From: Clostridia bacterium
Lineage (GTDB): Bacteria > Bacillota_A > Clostridia > UBA1381
Assembly: GCA_017553025.1 (NCBI GenBank)
Contig: JAFZNF010000101.1
Location: 1-12,990 of the forward strand
DNA: 12,990 nt
Reading direction: 5' to 3'
Made by a program: the position numbers and the translations under genes. The notes beneath the pieces are model-generated. The model did no database searches, was not told where the DNA came from, and worked only from the letters and a program-made list of their open reading frames with translations. Shown here in pieces: positions 7,135-12,990 of the stretch; position 1 is the first letter of the stretch, and each line of letters begins with the position of its first letter.

Positions 7135-9225
7135 ATGATACTGATAATAGCCGAAAAACCGAGCCTTGCCAGGAATATAGCCGCCGGCATAGGAAAAATG
7201 CAAAGAGCCGACGGCTTTTTGTATGACAAAAATTACATAATAACGTGGGCATTCGGGCATCTTTTTTCGCTTTGCGATATTGAGGACTATACAAAAAGCA
7301 ATAAGGGACGCTGGACATTGGAAAGTATTCCTTGCTTTCCCGAAGAATTCAGATTTAAACTGAAATGCGATAAGAATGACCAAGTTGACAGCGGGGTAAA
7401 AAAGCAGTTTGAAACAATAAAAACGCTTATAAACAGAGAAGATGTGGACACTGTTGTAAATGCGGGAGATGCGGACCGCGAGGGTGAAATAATTATCAGG
7501 ATTTGCGTGGATAATGCAATAAATTCAAAAAAGGCGTTTAAAAGGCTGTGGCTTCCCGACCAGACTCCCGAAACGGTAAGAGAGGCACTTTCCAATATGA
7601 AGGACGAGTCGGAGTATGACAATCTTGCAAACGAGGGGTATGCAAGGACATTTATGGACTGGCTTTACGGCGTGAACCTGACAAGATATGCAACACTTAA
7701 AACAGGTACACTTTTAAGGGTCGGCAGAGTAATTGTACCTATTGTGAAAGCGATCTATGACCGCGACCTTGCGATACGCAATTTTAAACCTGATATATAT
7801 TATGCAATTTCCAGTAAAGAACAAACATTCGGCGAGGAAATAGAGCTTATAAGCAGGGAGAAATTTGATAAAAAGGACATAAAAAAAGCGCAGGAGCTAT
7901 GCGATAAATATAACGGACAAACGGCGGTAGTAATTGAAAAAAAGACCAAAAAAGACAGCTTAAAACCGGGCAAACTTTATTCGCTTACAAAGCTCCAGAA
8001 TGTGCTCGGGAAAAAGTATAAAATGCCGATGGAGGAAAGCCTTAAAATTCTCCAGGGATTATATGAAAAGGGATATGTTACATATCCGAGGACAAATTCC
8101 GAATACCTTGCAGAGGCGGAAAAGGACAAAATCAAAATGATTTTGGACGGGGTTAAAAAGCTTGGTTATCCCGTCGAATTCAAAACAGGGAAAAACATTT
8201 TTGACGACTCAAAAATTGAGGCACATTCTGCGCTGACGCCTACATATAAAATACCGCAAAAGGACGCACTTCTGGATGATGAAAAAAAGGTTTACGGTGC
8301 GGTTATGCGGAGGTTTGTTGCGGTTTTCTGCAGTGAGGAATGCGAGGTGCAAAAGCAGGAAATAAAAATTTCCGTAGGGGATTTGGAGGAATTTTCTCTA
8401 AAGGGGACGGTAATTTTAAAGGCTGGCTGGACGAAGTATGACGATTATGCCAAAAAGGATAAAATCCTGCCTAAGCTCGAAAAGGGAGATGCGGTGAATA
8501 TCAACTTTAAGCCTTTAGAAAAGGAAACAAATCCGCCGAAGCACTATACAATTGAAACCCTTAATAACTACTTAAAAAATCCATTCCGCGAGGATAAGCA
8601 GAACATAGAAAATGAAGATGACGCGGAGGAGTACCGCGCTGTATTTGAGGGTTTGGAGCTCGGTACGGAGGCTACAAGAACGGGGATTATCGAAAATGCC
8701 ATAAAGAGCGGATATATTTCGCTTAAAAAGGACGTTTACGGAGTACTTCCCGGCGGAGAGTTCTTAATTGAGTCACTTGCCCGTATGGGTATCACAATGG
8801 ATAAATACAAAACCTCGGAGTTCGGCAAATCGTTAAAGCGCGTATACCGCGGAGAAATTGCTGTTAAGGACAGCACTGCGCTTGCGGAAGAGGAGATAAA
8901 AAGAGTTTTCAAAAAAAGGGAGGCATCACCCGAGGCGGATACGGACGACGGATTTGTCGGAGATATTGCAGGGAAATGCCCGCTTTGCGGGAAAGATGTT
9001 GTAAGAACGCGGTTCGGATACTGCTGTGTAGGCTACCGCGAAGGGTGCAAATTTTCAGTAAACAATGTTATTCTGGGTAGAACGGTTTCCATAGCGAATG
9101 TGAGAAAACTGCTTAAAGACGGGGAGAGTTATAAAATAAACGGATTTATTTCAAAGAAAACGGGAAAGGAATTCTCTGCAAAATTAAAATTAGAAAACGG
9201 AAAAGCAGTATTCGATTTCAGCTAA
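7135..9225 (+). CDS. topB: DNA topoisomerase III (type IA)
   Basis: A 696-residue type IA topoisomerase that passes single strands to decatenate and relax DNA. The TOPRIM domain has AEKPSLA (Glu7) and NAGDADREGEI (Asp112, Asp114, Glu116). The catalytic tyrosine is Tyr317 in GYVTYPRTNSEYL, followed by EAHSALTPT (the EAHxAIxPT motif) and LGTEATRTGIIE near 509-520. A C-terminal zinc-ribbon uses CPLCG (Cys615, Cys618), Cys630/631 and Cys638. The usual SVGRVQTPTL strand is altered to RVGRVIVPIV (195-204). TopB copies are found both on chromosomes and on conjugative elements; no conjugation genes lie nearby, so this looks chromosomal. Start ATG has GAAAGGCGGG just upstream, 24 bases after the VanW gene. 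The stop codon lies inside the terminator hairpin. Confidence 0.95.
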   Translation: MILIIAEKPSLARNIAAGIGKMQRADGFLYDKNYIITWAFGHLFSLCDIEDYTKSNKGRWTLESIPCFPEEFRFKLKCDKNDQVDSGVKKQFETIKTLINREDVDTVVNAGDADREGEIIIRICVDNAINSKKAFKRLWLPDQTPETVREALSNMKDESEYDNLANEGYARTFMDWLYGVNLTRYATLKTGTLLRVGRVIVPIVKAIYDRDLAIRNFKPDIYYAISSKEQTFGEEIELISREKFDKKDIKKAQELCDKYNGQTAVVIEKKTKKDSLKPGKLYSLTKLQNVLGKKYKMPMEESLKILQGLYEKGYVTYPRTNSEYLAEAEKDKIKMILDGVKKLGYPVEFKTGKNIFDDSKIEAHSALTPTYKIPQKDALLDDEKKVYGAVMRRFVAVFCSEECEVQKQEIKISVGDLEEFSLKGTVILKAGWTKYDDYAKKDKILPKLEKGDAVNINFKPLEKETNPPKHYTIETLNNYLKNPFREDKQNIENEDDAEEYRAVFEGLELGTEATRTGIIENAIKSGYISLKKDVYGVLPGGEFLIESLARMGITMDKYKTSEFGKSLKRVYRGEIAVKDSTALAEEEIKRVFKKREASPEADTDDGFVGDIAGKCPLCGKDVVRTRFGYCCVGYREGCKFSVNNVILGRTVSIANVRKLLKDGESYKINGFISKKTGKEFSAKLKLENGKAVFDFS

Positions 9226-9240
9226 TCAAATACTGCTTTT
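9201..9240. terminator. Bidirectional hairpin terminator between topB and the convergent phosphatase gene
   Basis: AAAAGCAGTATT (9201-9212) pairs fully with AATACTGCTTTT (9229-9240). After a C/A mismatch, GATT (9214-9217) pairs with AATC (9224-9227), leaving a six-base loop. The 16 pairs end in four Ts when read from either strand. It contains the topB stop codon and touches the stop of the minus-strand gene, so it can serve both. Confidence 0.8.
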
Positions 9241-9994
9241 AAAGTGTCAGCTTTTTTAATAAACCCAATTTCGGAAGTCTTGGCGCGGGAACAGGCTCAT
9301 TTTTCAATATTTTTTGTGACGCAAAATTTAAATAACCTGCGTAAATCTTTCCGAATTTATTTTCTATTACTGTATACGCTTCCGCAAGGTTCGGCGGTCT
9401 TGAAACGATTCCGTGCATATCGCTCCCGATTATGTGAAGTGCGTCTTTTCTGAAAAGCTCGGATAACTTTTTCCGTAAGTCGCGGGAGAGAAAGGACTCG
9501 GCATTTGCCTGAAACAGAAGATTTAATGAAAACAGGTCGGAAAATTTGTCCTCCTTGTCAAAATAGCGGTCAATATGCGCTATTATAGGCTTTAGCCCGA
9601 GTTTTGTTATTTGGTAAACCTCCTCGAAGTCTTCATCATTCCAGTCGGAAGATGGCATTTCAATTAAAATATAATCGGTATTTTCTATACAAAGGCGCGG
9701 GAGAGATGGAAGTGTGCTTAGCTTTGGCACTAAATGTACTTCACACCCGAGCACAATTTCAGGATATGTATCGATATTACCGCGTATTGCATTTAAAACC
9801 TGCGAATATGCCGAATTTCTCTTCTCAAGAAAGTGTTTGATGTCACTTTCTCCGCCGAATGCATAGCAGTGAGATGTAGAAATTACCGTATCCACGCCCG
9901 ACTCTTTTGAAATGCGCAGCATTTCAAGGCTTTCTTCAAGATTTTTTGCACCGTCATCAATTTTCGGGAGAAAATGAGAATGAAAATCTATCAT
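9239..9994 (-). CDS. PHP-domain protein-tyrosine phosphatase, CpsB/YwqE-like
   Basis: A 251-residue cytoplasmic protein of the CpsB/CapC family. These manganese-dependent phosphatases remove phosphate from bacterial tyrosine kinases that control capsule or exopolysaccharide synthesis. The full set of PHP metal ligands is visible: DFHSH (Asp3, His5, His7), Asp13-Asp14 in IDDGAK, TSH (His42), GCEVH (Glu85), IAHIDRY (His140) and GSDMHG (Asp192, His194). NAES at 164-167 and the length fit the family. No tyrosine kinase (CpsC/D, YwqC/D) lies in the window, so its substrate is unknown. The ATG at 9994 has a GGGGG ribosome site six bases upstream and is only 12 bases after ireB, indicating an operon. 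A different PHP-hydrolase role cannot be excluded. Confidence 0.9.
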   Translation of the reverse strand: MIDFHSHFLPKIDDGAKNLEESLEMLRISKESGVDTVISTSHCYAFGGESDIKHFLEKRNSAYSQVLNAIRGNIDTYPEIVLGCEVHLVPKLSTLPSLPRLCIENTDYILIEMPSSDWNDEDFEEVYQITKLGLKPIIAHIDRYFDKEDKFSDLFSLNLLFQANAESFLSRDLRKKLSELFRKDALHIIGSDMHGIVSRPPNLAEAYTVIENKFGKIYAGYLNFASQKILKNEPVPAPRLPKLGLLKKLTL

Positions 9995-10006
9995 ATAAAT
10001 CCCCCA

Positions 10007-10261
10007 TTAAAGATGATTGATATAGTTTTTTACAAGCTCTTCCAAAAGTTCGTCACGCTCAACGCGGACAATAAGGCTTCTTGCACCGTTATAACTTGTG
10101 ATATATGTGGGGTCATCAGACAGAATATAGCCCACAATCTGGCTTATAGGGTCGTAGCCTTTAACTTTGAGAGCGTCATAAACTGCCTCAAGAATGTCGT
10201 GTACCTCATTTGATTTTTCGGCACCGATATTGATTTTCATAGTATCATTATTAAAGTCCAT
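10007..10261 (-). CDS. ireB: IreB family regulatory phosphoprotein (YrzL/UPF0297)
   Basis: An 84-residue protein matching the IreB/UPF0297 family along its length: a short N-terminus [12 protein letters not shown], then [37 protein letters not shown] and [15 protein letters not shown]. In Enterococcus faecalis IreB is phosphorylated by the PASTA kinase IreK on N-terminal threonines and restrains cephalosporin resistance. The threonine at position 7 is kept here, while position 4 is Asn rather than Thr. I chose ATG 10261, nine bases after GAAAGGA; the in-frame extension to 10336 overlaps the promoter. In many Bacillota this gene sits between alaS and ruvX, but here it is followed by a CpsB-like phosphatase. 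Confidence 0.93.
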   Translation of the reverse strand: MDFNNDTMKINIGAEKSNEVHDILEAVYDALKVKGYDPISQIVGYILSDDPTYITSYNGARSLIVRVERDELLEELVKNYINHL

Positions 10262-10307
10262 AAGCGTATATCCTTTCCGATATTTCGTTTCCATAATACA
10301 CAAACCC

Positions 10308-10336
10308 ATTGTATCACAAAAAAAAGAGAAAAGCAA
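10308..10336 (-). promoter_or_regulatory. Sigma-A promoter of ireB and the phosphatase gene
   Basis: On the minus strand TTGCTT (10336-10331), a 17-base T-rich spacer and TACAAT (10313-10308) with TGTGA ahead of the -10. The -35 lies inside the 3' arm of the preceding terminator, so termination and re-initiation elements overlap. Confidence 0.75.
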
Positions 10337-10361
10337 GAAAAAACAGTTATTTCCCTTGCTT
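10331..10361 (-). terminator. Rho-independent terminator after the second XRE regulator
   Basis: The minus strand forms AAGCAAGGGAAA against TTTTTCTTGCTT: 12 pairs with two G-T, and a seven-base loop. It is followed by TTCTC and a run of eight Ts. It contains the last codons and stop of the upstream regulator gene. Confidence 0.75.
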
Positions 10362-10724
10362 AATTCTTAGTTTTGAGTTTTTAATTTCAGCATTTATCGA
10401 GTCTGCAACTATTATGCGCCCGACAGGGTCTAATCTTTTAAAAGCGGCGAGCAGCATTTTTTCGTCGCACTGCTTTAATTTGTATTTTGGCACAAAGAAT
10501 TCGTCGCGTGTGTTCTTGAAACTGCATAAATAGTTGATGTCAACATCAAAAAAGTCGGCTAAGCGCATTAAATCGTGAATTTTGAAGTGCTTTGTCCTGC
10601 CTTTTCTGTAATTTGCAAAATAATTGAGGTTAAGACCGCAGGTAACAACGCATTGACGCTCGGTAATGCCGTTCTTTTCGAGCAAATGCTCAAGGTTTTG
10701 ATAAATAGTGCTGTCCACATTCAT
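10347..10724 (-). CDS. XRE-type helix-turn-helix regulator (second of a tandem pair)
   Basis: A 125-residue DNA-binding protein. The helix-turn-helix covers about residues 7-66: [20 protein letters not shown] contains the turn and recognition helix, and [19 protein letters not shown] is the typical XRE C-terminal half (sequential LxxLAxxxxVxxxxL spacing). A C-terminal helix reads [20 protein letters not shown] and resembles the end of the neighbouring regulator. No sensor or peptidase domain is present. The start ATG 10724 has GGTGA seven bases upstream and lies 14 bases after the first regulator, so the two are co-transcribed; a terminator overlaps its end. Target genes are unknown; autoregulation is common in this family but is inference here. 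Confidence 0.8.
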   Translation of the reverse strand: MNVDSTIYQNLEHLLEKNGITERQCVVTCGLNLNYFANYRKGRTKHFKIHDLMRLADFFDVDINYLCSFKNTRDEFFVPKYKLKQCDEKMLLAAFKRLDPVGRIIVADSINAEIKNSKLRIKQGK

Positions 10725-10738
10725 TTAAATCACCAACA

Positions 10739-11041
10739 TTATTTCATATTATCCATAACATCAAGTACAATTCTTTTCTGTTCATCTGACAGGCGGTTAT
10801 ATTTTGTAAGAAAATCATTCTGTTTCTGCAAAGTATTACCGTCTTCTTCGTAATCAAAAAACTGTGAGAGGCTTATTCCAAAACCTTTGCATATCATTTC
10901 AAGGGTTTGCAGTGTAGGAAGATTGTTTCTTGCAAACATATTTGCCAGAGTAGACTGAGGAAGCCCTGATTTTACACATAGCTTATAGGCACTCCATTGA
11001 TATTGGTTTAATAAATCTTTAATACGTTGCAAAGCGTCCAT
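10739..11041 (-). CDS. XRE-type helix-turn-helix regulator (first of a tandem pair)
   Basis: A 100-residue XRE-family DNA-binding protein. The helix-turn-helix spans about residues 4-62: SAYKLCVKSGLPQSTLANMF is helix 2, turn and recognition helix, and LPTLQTLEMICKGFGISLSQF completes the domain. A short C-terminal helix (RLSDEQKRIVLDVMDNMK) probably mediates dimerisation. It is the first gene of a two-regulator unit and is preceded by a strong GGGGGGAT ribosome site. Small regulators of this type often act as repressors of their own operon; no antitoxin partner, phage gene or metabolic gene is joined to them here, so the target is unknown. Confidence 0.85.
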   Translation of the reverse strand: MDALQRIKDLLNQYQWSAYKLCVKSGLPQSTLANMFARNNLPTLQTLEMICKGFGISLSQFFDYEEDGNTLQKQNDFLTKYNRLSDEQKRIVLDVMDNMK

Positions 11042-11063
11042 CGTTATCCCCCCTATAAAATCT

Positions 11064-11091
11064 ATTTTAGCACATAAGGCAATAATGTGAT
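11064..11091 (-). promoter_or_regulatory. Probable promoter of the tandem XRE regulators
   Basis: On the minus strand TAAAAT (11069-11064) preceded by TGTGC gives an extended -10. The best -35 is ATCACA (11091-11086) with a 16-base spacer, four of six consensus matches. A loose TAAT-5-ATTA dyad (11083-11095) overlaps the -35 and could be an operator, but it is weak. Confidence 0.5.
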
Positions 11092-11206
11092 ATTACGTAA
11101 AAGAGTTATAATATAATCGCATTTGAGATATAGCCGACAGTATATTTGATAGAATACTTTTTAAGGCTAAAAATATTGCAAAAATCAAAAAAATTAAAAA
11201 TAAATA

Positions 11207-11235
11207 TTGACAAACGGGAATTTATTTGCTACAAT
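11207..11235 (+). promoter_or_regulatory. Promoter of the tRNA-Leu/tRNA-Gln pair
   Basis: TTGACA (11207-11212), 17-base spacer, TACAAT (11230-11235). The first tRNA begins 17 bases after the -10, leaving a 5' leader of only about ten bases. Unlike the other promoters here it has no TG extended -10. The 210 bases from 11042 to 11251 hold only this promoter and that of the XRE pair. Confidence 0.88.
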
Positions 11236-11251
11236 GACGTAGTTGCGGAAT

Positions 11252-11336
11252 GCGAGGGTGGCGGAATCGGCAGACGCGCACGTTTGAGGGGCGTGTGGTT
11301 CTTACCTTGCGAGTTCAAGTCTCGTCCCTCGCACCA
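11252..11336 (+). tRNA. tRNA-Leu (anticodon GAG)
   Basis: An 85-base type II tRNA with encoded CCA. Acceptor GCGAGGG pairs with CCCTCGC. The anticodon stem CACGT/GCGTG (one G-U) encloses the loop TTGAGGG, giving anticodon GAG for CUU/CUC codons. A long variable arm with GGT/ACC pairing is diagnostic of Leu/Ser class, and the T arm is GCGAG-TTCAAGT-CTCGT. The discriminator is A, as expected for leucine. It is the first gene of a two-tRNA transcript. Confidence 0.95.
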
Positions 11337-11344
11337 CAATTTAT

Positions 11345-11418
11345 AGCGGGATGGTGTAAAGGTAGCACTAGTGACTCTGACTCACTCTGTACGGGTTCGA
11401 ATCCTGTTCCCGCTGCCA
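11345..11418 (+). tRNA. tRNA-Gln (anticodon CUG)
   Basis: A 74-base cloverleaf with encoded CCA. Acceptor AGCGGGA pairs with TCCCGCT over seven pairs; D stem GTGT/GCAC; anticodon stem AGTGA/TCACT with loop CTCTGAC, so the anticodon is CUG and reads CAG; T arm ACGGG-TTCGAAT-CCTGT. Discriminator G fits glutamine. The first pair is A1-U72 rather than the U1-A72 usual in bacterial tRNA-Gln. It lies eight bases after tRNA-Leu and shares its promoter. Confidence 0.93.
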
Positions 11419-11421
11419 AAC

Positions 11422-11450
11422 AAAAAAGGCACACGGAAGTGTGTTTTTTT
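11422..11450 (+). terminator. Rho-independent terminator of the tRNA transcript
   Basis: CACAC (11430-11434) and GTGTG (11439-11443) close a GGAA tetraloop. The stem can extend through G-U and A-U pairs into the upstream A run, and seven Ts (11444-11450) follow. It begins a few bases after the CCA of tRNA-Gln. Confidence 0.88.
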
Positions 11451-11559
11451 ATTTTACTTTCTTGTTTCCTTTTTGCAAGTATTTAATCAAATTTTTCGTC
11501 AACATATTTATATAAAAACAATTTTCATAGACAAATATTGTTAATATGACACAAAAATA

Positions 11560-11588
11560 TTGACTTTTGACATATGCTGTGATAGAAT
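11560..11588 (+). promoter_or_regulatory. Sigma-A promoter of the glycosyltransferase gene
   Basis: TTGACT (11560-11565), 17-base spacer, TAGAAT (11583-11588) with TGTGA ahead of the -10. The predicted leader is about 50 bases and contains AGTGAGG-C-TTTTA (11601-11613). Apart from this promoter, the AT-rich stretch 11451-11646 shows no gene. Confidence 0.82.
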
Positions 11589-11646
11589 AAAGAATAGGTT
11601 AGTGAGGCTTTTATGCTGTGCATATTTACAAAGGAGTCGGCAAAAA

Positions 11647-12729
11647 ATGCGAATTTTAGTTTTGGCAAATTTTGATCTGGGTTTATATAACTTCAGAAAA
11701 GAGCTTTTGCAAAAGCTGATGTATATGGGAAACGAAATATATATATCCTGCCCATATGGGGAGAAAATAGCATTTTTTGAGGAAATGGGTTGTAAGTTTA
11801 TTAAAACAGACATCGAAAGACGCAGAATAAATCCTATTTCAGATTTAAAGCTCATCACAAAATATTTTAAAATCCTCAATAAAGTAAAACCTGATAAGGT
11901 AATTACATATACAATAAAGCCGAATATATACGGAGGCATAGTCTGTAGAATTAAGAGAGTTCCTATTTATGTTAATATAACGGGTCTGGGAACGGCATTT
12001 AATGGAAGTAAGTCTTTGGAAAAAATTGCGGAGATTATGTACAGAAATGCATTCAGGCGCGCGAAGGTTGTTTTCTTTGAGAATGAGGGGAATAGGGATT
12101 TTTTAGTAAATAAAGGTCTTGTGCAGAAGGATATAACACATTGCCTTAACGGTGCGGGAGTTAACATAAGAGAATACTCATTGAGAGAATATCCAAAGGA
12201 CGGAACAATACATTTTCTCTTCGTGGGGCGCGTAATGCGTGAAAAGGGAGTGGACGAGCTCTTTGCCGTAGCAAAGCGTTTTTATGAAGAGGGCGAAAAT
12301 GCAGTTATTGACGTAGTAGGACCGTTTGAGGATAATTATACCGATATAGTTGGCGAATTGGATAAACACGGTGCAATAAAGTATCACGGCTATCAAAACG
12401 ATGTAAAGACGTTCATTGATAATGCACATTGTATTGTCTTGCCAAGCTGGCACGAGGGAATGTCTAATACCCTTTTGGAGGGCGGAGCCTGCGGAAGGGC
12501 ACTGATTACAAGCGGTATACACGGATGTATGGAGGCAGTAAAGGACGGAGAAACGGGATATCTTGTAAAAGTTAAAGATGCAGGCGATTTGTATAAAAAA
12601 ATGAAACAGTTTTTGGCATTGCCTTATGACGAAAAATGTAAAATGAGCCTTTTATCACACGAATTTGTCACAGAAAAATTCAATAGGGATAAGGTTGTTT
12701 CAGAAACGGTTGAGGAGATTATGGGATAG
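11647..12729 (+). CDS. GT4-family glycosyltransferase, surface polysaccharide type
   Basis: A 360-residue GT-B fold enzyme of family GT4, which uses a nucleotide sugar to extend a lipid-linked or surface glycan at the cytoplasmic membrane face. The acceptor-side N-terminal domain begins MRILVLANFDLGLYNFRKEL and contains NITGLGTAF (110-118). The donor domain has FVGRVMREKGVDEL (192-205; Arg195 and Lys200 are the usual phosphate contacts) and the retaining-GT E-x7-E motif in SWHEGMSNTLLEGGACG (Glu270, Glu278). GCMEAVKDGETGYLV near 293-307 is the usual final block. It resembles capsule and O-antigen transferases of the CapM/PglA type; donor and acceptor cannot be read from sequence. AAAGGAG lies ten bases before ATG 11647; the frame extends upstream to 11560 but that lies in the promoter. 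A membrane acyltransferase gene follows. Confidence 0.92.
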   Translation: MRILVLANFDLGLYNFRKELLQKLMYMGNEIYISCPYGEKIAFFEEMGCKFIKTDIERRRINPISDLKLITKYFKILNKVKPDKVITYTIKPNIYGGIVCRIKRVPIYVNITGLGTAFNGSKSLEKIAEIMYRNAFRRAKVVFFENEGNRDFLVNKGLVQKDITHCLNGAGVNIREYSLREYPKDGTIHFLFVGRVMREKGVDELFAVAKRFYEEGENAVIDVVGPFEDNYTDIVGELDKHGAIKYHGYQNDVKTFIDNAHCIVLPSWHEGMSNTLLEGGACGRALITSGIHGCMEAVKDGETGYLVKVKDAGDLYKKMKQFLALPYDEKCKMSLLSHEFVTEKFNRDKVVSETVEEIMG

Positions 12730-12756
12730 CATAAAATGTGTTGAGGTGAAAGTATA

Positions 12757-12990
12757 TTGATTAGACGTGATTATAGTTTAGGTATATCTAGAGAAGAGAG
12801 TAATATAATATCCGTGATCAGGGTATTTGCTATGTTTTTAATAGTTTTATGCCATATTAGCTATACATATGGAAAGTTTGCTTTTATTGGTCAGGTGTTT
12901 AACGTTGGTGTCGATGTGTTTTTTATAGTTTCAGGATTCATTTATGGTCAAAAACAGATAGAATGCACATATAAATGGGTAAAAAACAGA
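12757..12990 (+). CDS. Acyltransferase-3 family membrane protein (5' part, runs off right edge)
   Basis: The first 78 codons of an integral membrane O-acyltransferase (OafA/YrhL, PF01757 type), which usually acetylates cell-surface sugars. After a short polar N-terminus come RVFAMFLIVLCHISYTYG, with the conserved Arg and the His of the LxxxxVxxxH pattern (His44), and VGVDVFFIVSGFIYG, both hallmarks of the family's first two membrane helices. TTG 12757 is chosen as start: GAGGTGA lies seven bases upstream and no better ATG precedes the conserved region. It starts 27 bases after the glycosyltransferase stop, so it is probably in the same operon. Base composition is more AT-rich than the housekeeping genes, as is common for polysaccharide loci. 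Confidence 0.85.
   Translation, partial: MIRRDYSLGISREESNIISVIRVFAMFLIVLCHISYTYGKFAFIGQVFNVGVDVFFIVSGFIYGQKQIECTYKWVKNR

Noticed and set aside
10262..10336. A 25-codon N-terminal extension of ireB
   Set aside because: It covers the promoter, lacks a ribosome site, and family members start at the MDFNNDT region.
10739..11041. XRE regulator as antitoxin of a toxin-antitoxin pair
   Set aside because: The neighbouring gene is another helix-turn-helix protein, not a toxin fold.
11107..11117. Overlapping TATAAT hexamers on the plus strand
   Set aside because: No acceptable -35 at 16-18 bases; chance matches in AT-rich sequence are likely.
11150..11155. TAGAAT as another -10 element before the tRNAs
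   Set aside because: The nearest -35-like TTGAGA is 21 bases away, and a near-perfect promoter lies closer to the tRNAs.
11345..11418. A suppressor tRNA in the window that could read the parC TAA
   Set aside because: The two tRNAs have anticodons GAG and CUG; neither can read UAA.
11345..11450. tRNA-Gln 3' end as an attachment site for a mobile element
   Set aside because: No integrase, no repeated tRNA 3' end and no mobile genes are visible in the window.
11146..11486. Two short open frames on the plus strand
   Set aside because: They run through the tRNA-Leu and tRNA-Gln genes and have no protein-like features.
11560..11646. A 29-codon N-terminal extension of the glycosyltransferase
   Set aside because: It begins in the -35 element; AAAGGAG supports ATG 11647.

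Overview
The window looks like an ordinary chromosomal segment of an anaerobic, low-to-moderate GC Bacillota, most likely class Clostridia. The evidence is AGGAGG-type ribosome binding sites, sigma-A promoters with TRTGn extended -10 elements, an IreB (YrzL/UPF0297) orthologue, a VanW-G5 cell-wall protein, and a divergent ParE/ParC pair of the type carried by clostridia. I cannot place it to genus. No transposase, integrase, phage gene, CRISPR array or plasmid gene is visible. No stretch longer than about 230 bases lacks a gene.

Layout. (1) Positions 1-4775, minus strand: a consensus promoter drives parE, then parC, then a WecG/TagA-family glycosyltransferase that runs off the left edge. The parC frame is interrupted by one in-frame TAA (1540-1542), and coding similarity continues in the same frame after it. 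A strong internal Shine-Dalgarno precedes a GTG at 1437. (2) 4791-9240, plus strand: a divergent promoter drives a cysteine-cluster protein, a VanW/G5 protein and topoisomerase III (topB). The run closes with a long hairpin shared with the convergent gene. (3) 11091 down to 9239, minus strand: two tandem small XRE-type regulators that look like diverged paralogues, a terminator, then a second promoter driving ireB and a solitary PHP-type CpsB/YwqE-like phosphatase. (4) 11207-11450, plus strand: a promoter, tRNA-Leu(GAG), tRNA-Gln(CUG) and a terminator. (5) 11560-12990, plus strand: a promoter, a GT4 glycosyltransferase and the start of a membrane acyltransferase-3 protein, probably the beginning of a surface-polysaccharide locus.

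Shared themes. Two DNA topology systems are here: a type IIA enzyme and a type IA enzyme, on divergent units. Many of the rest concern the envelope: TagA-like transferase, VanW, GT4 and acyltransferase. IreB and the CpsB-like phosphatase are regulators of envelope work through Ser/Thr and Tyr phosphorylation in other Bacillota.

The one feature that departs clearly from expectation is the split parC. I found no convincing new defence, mobile or secretion system, and the hunt section is scored accordingly.
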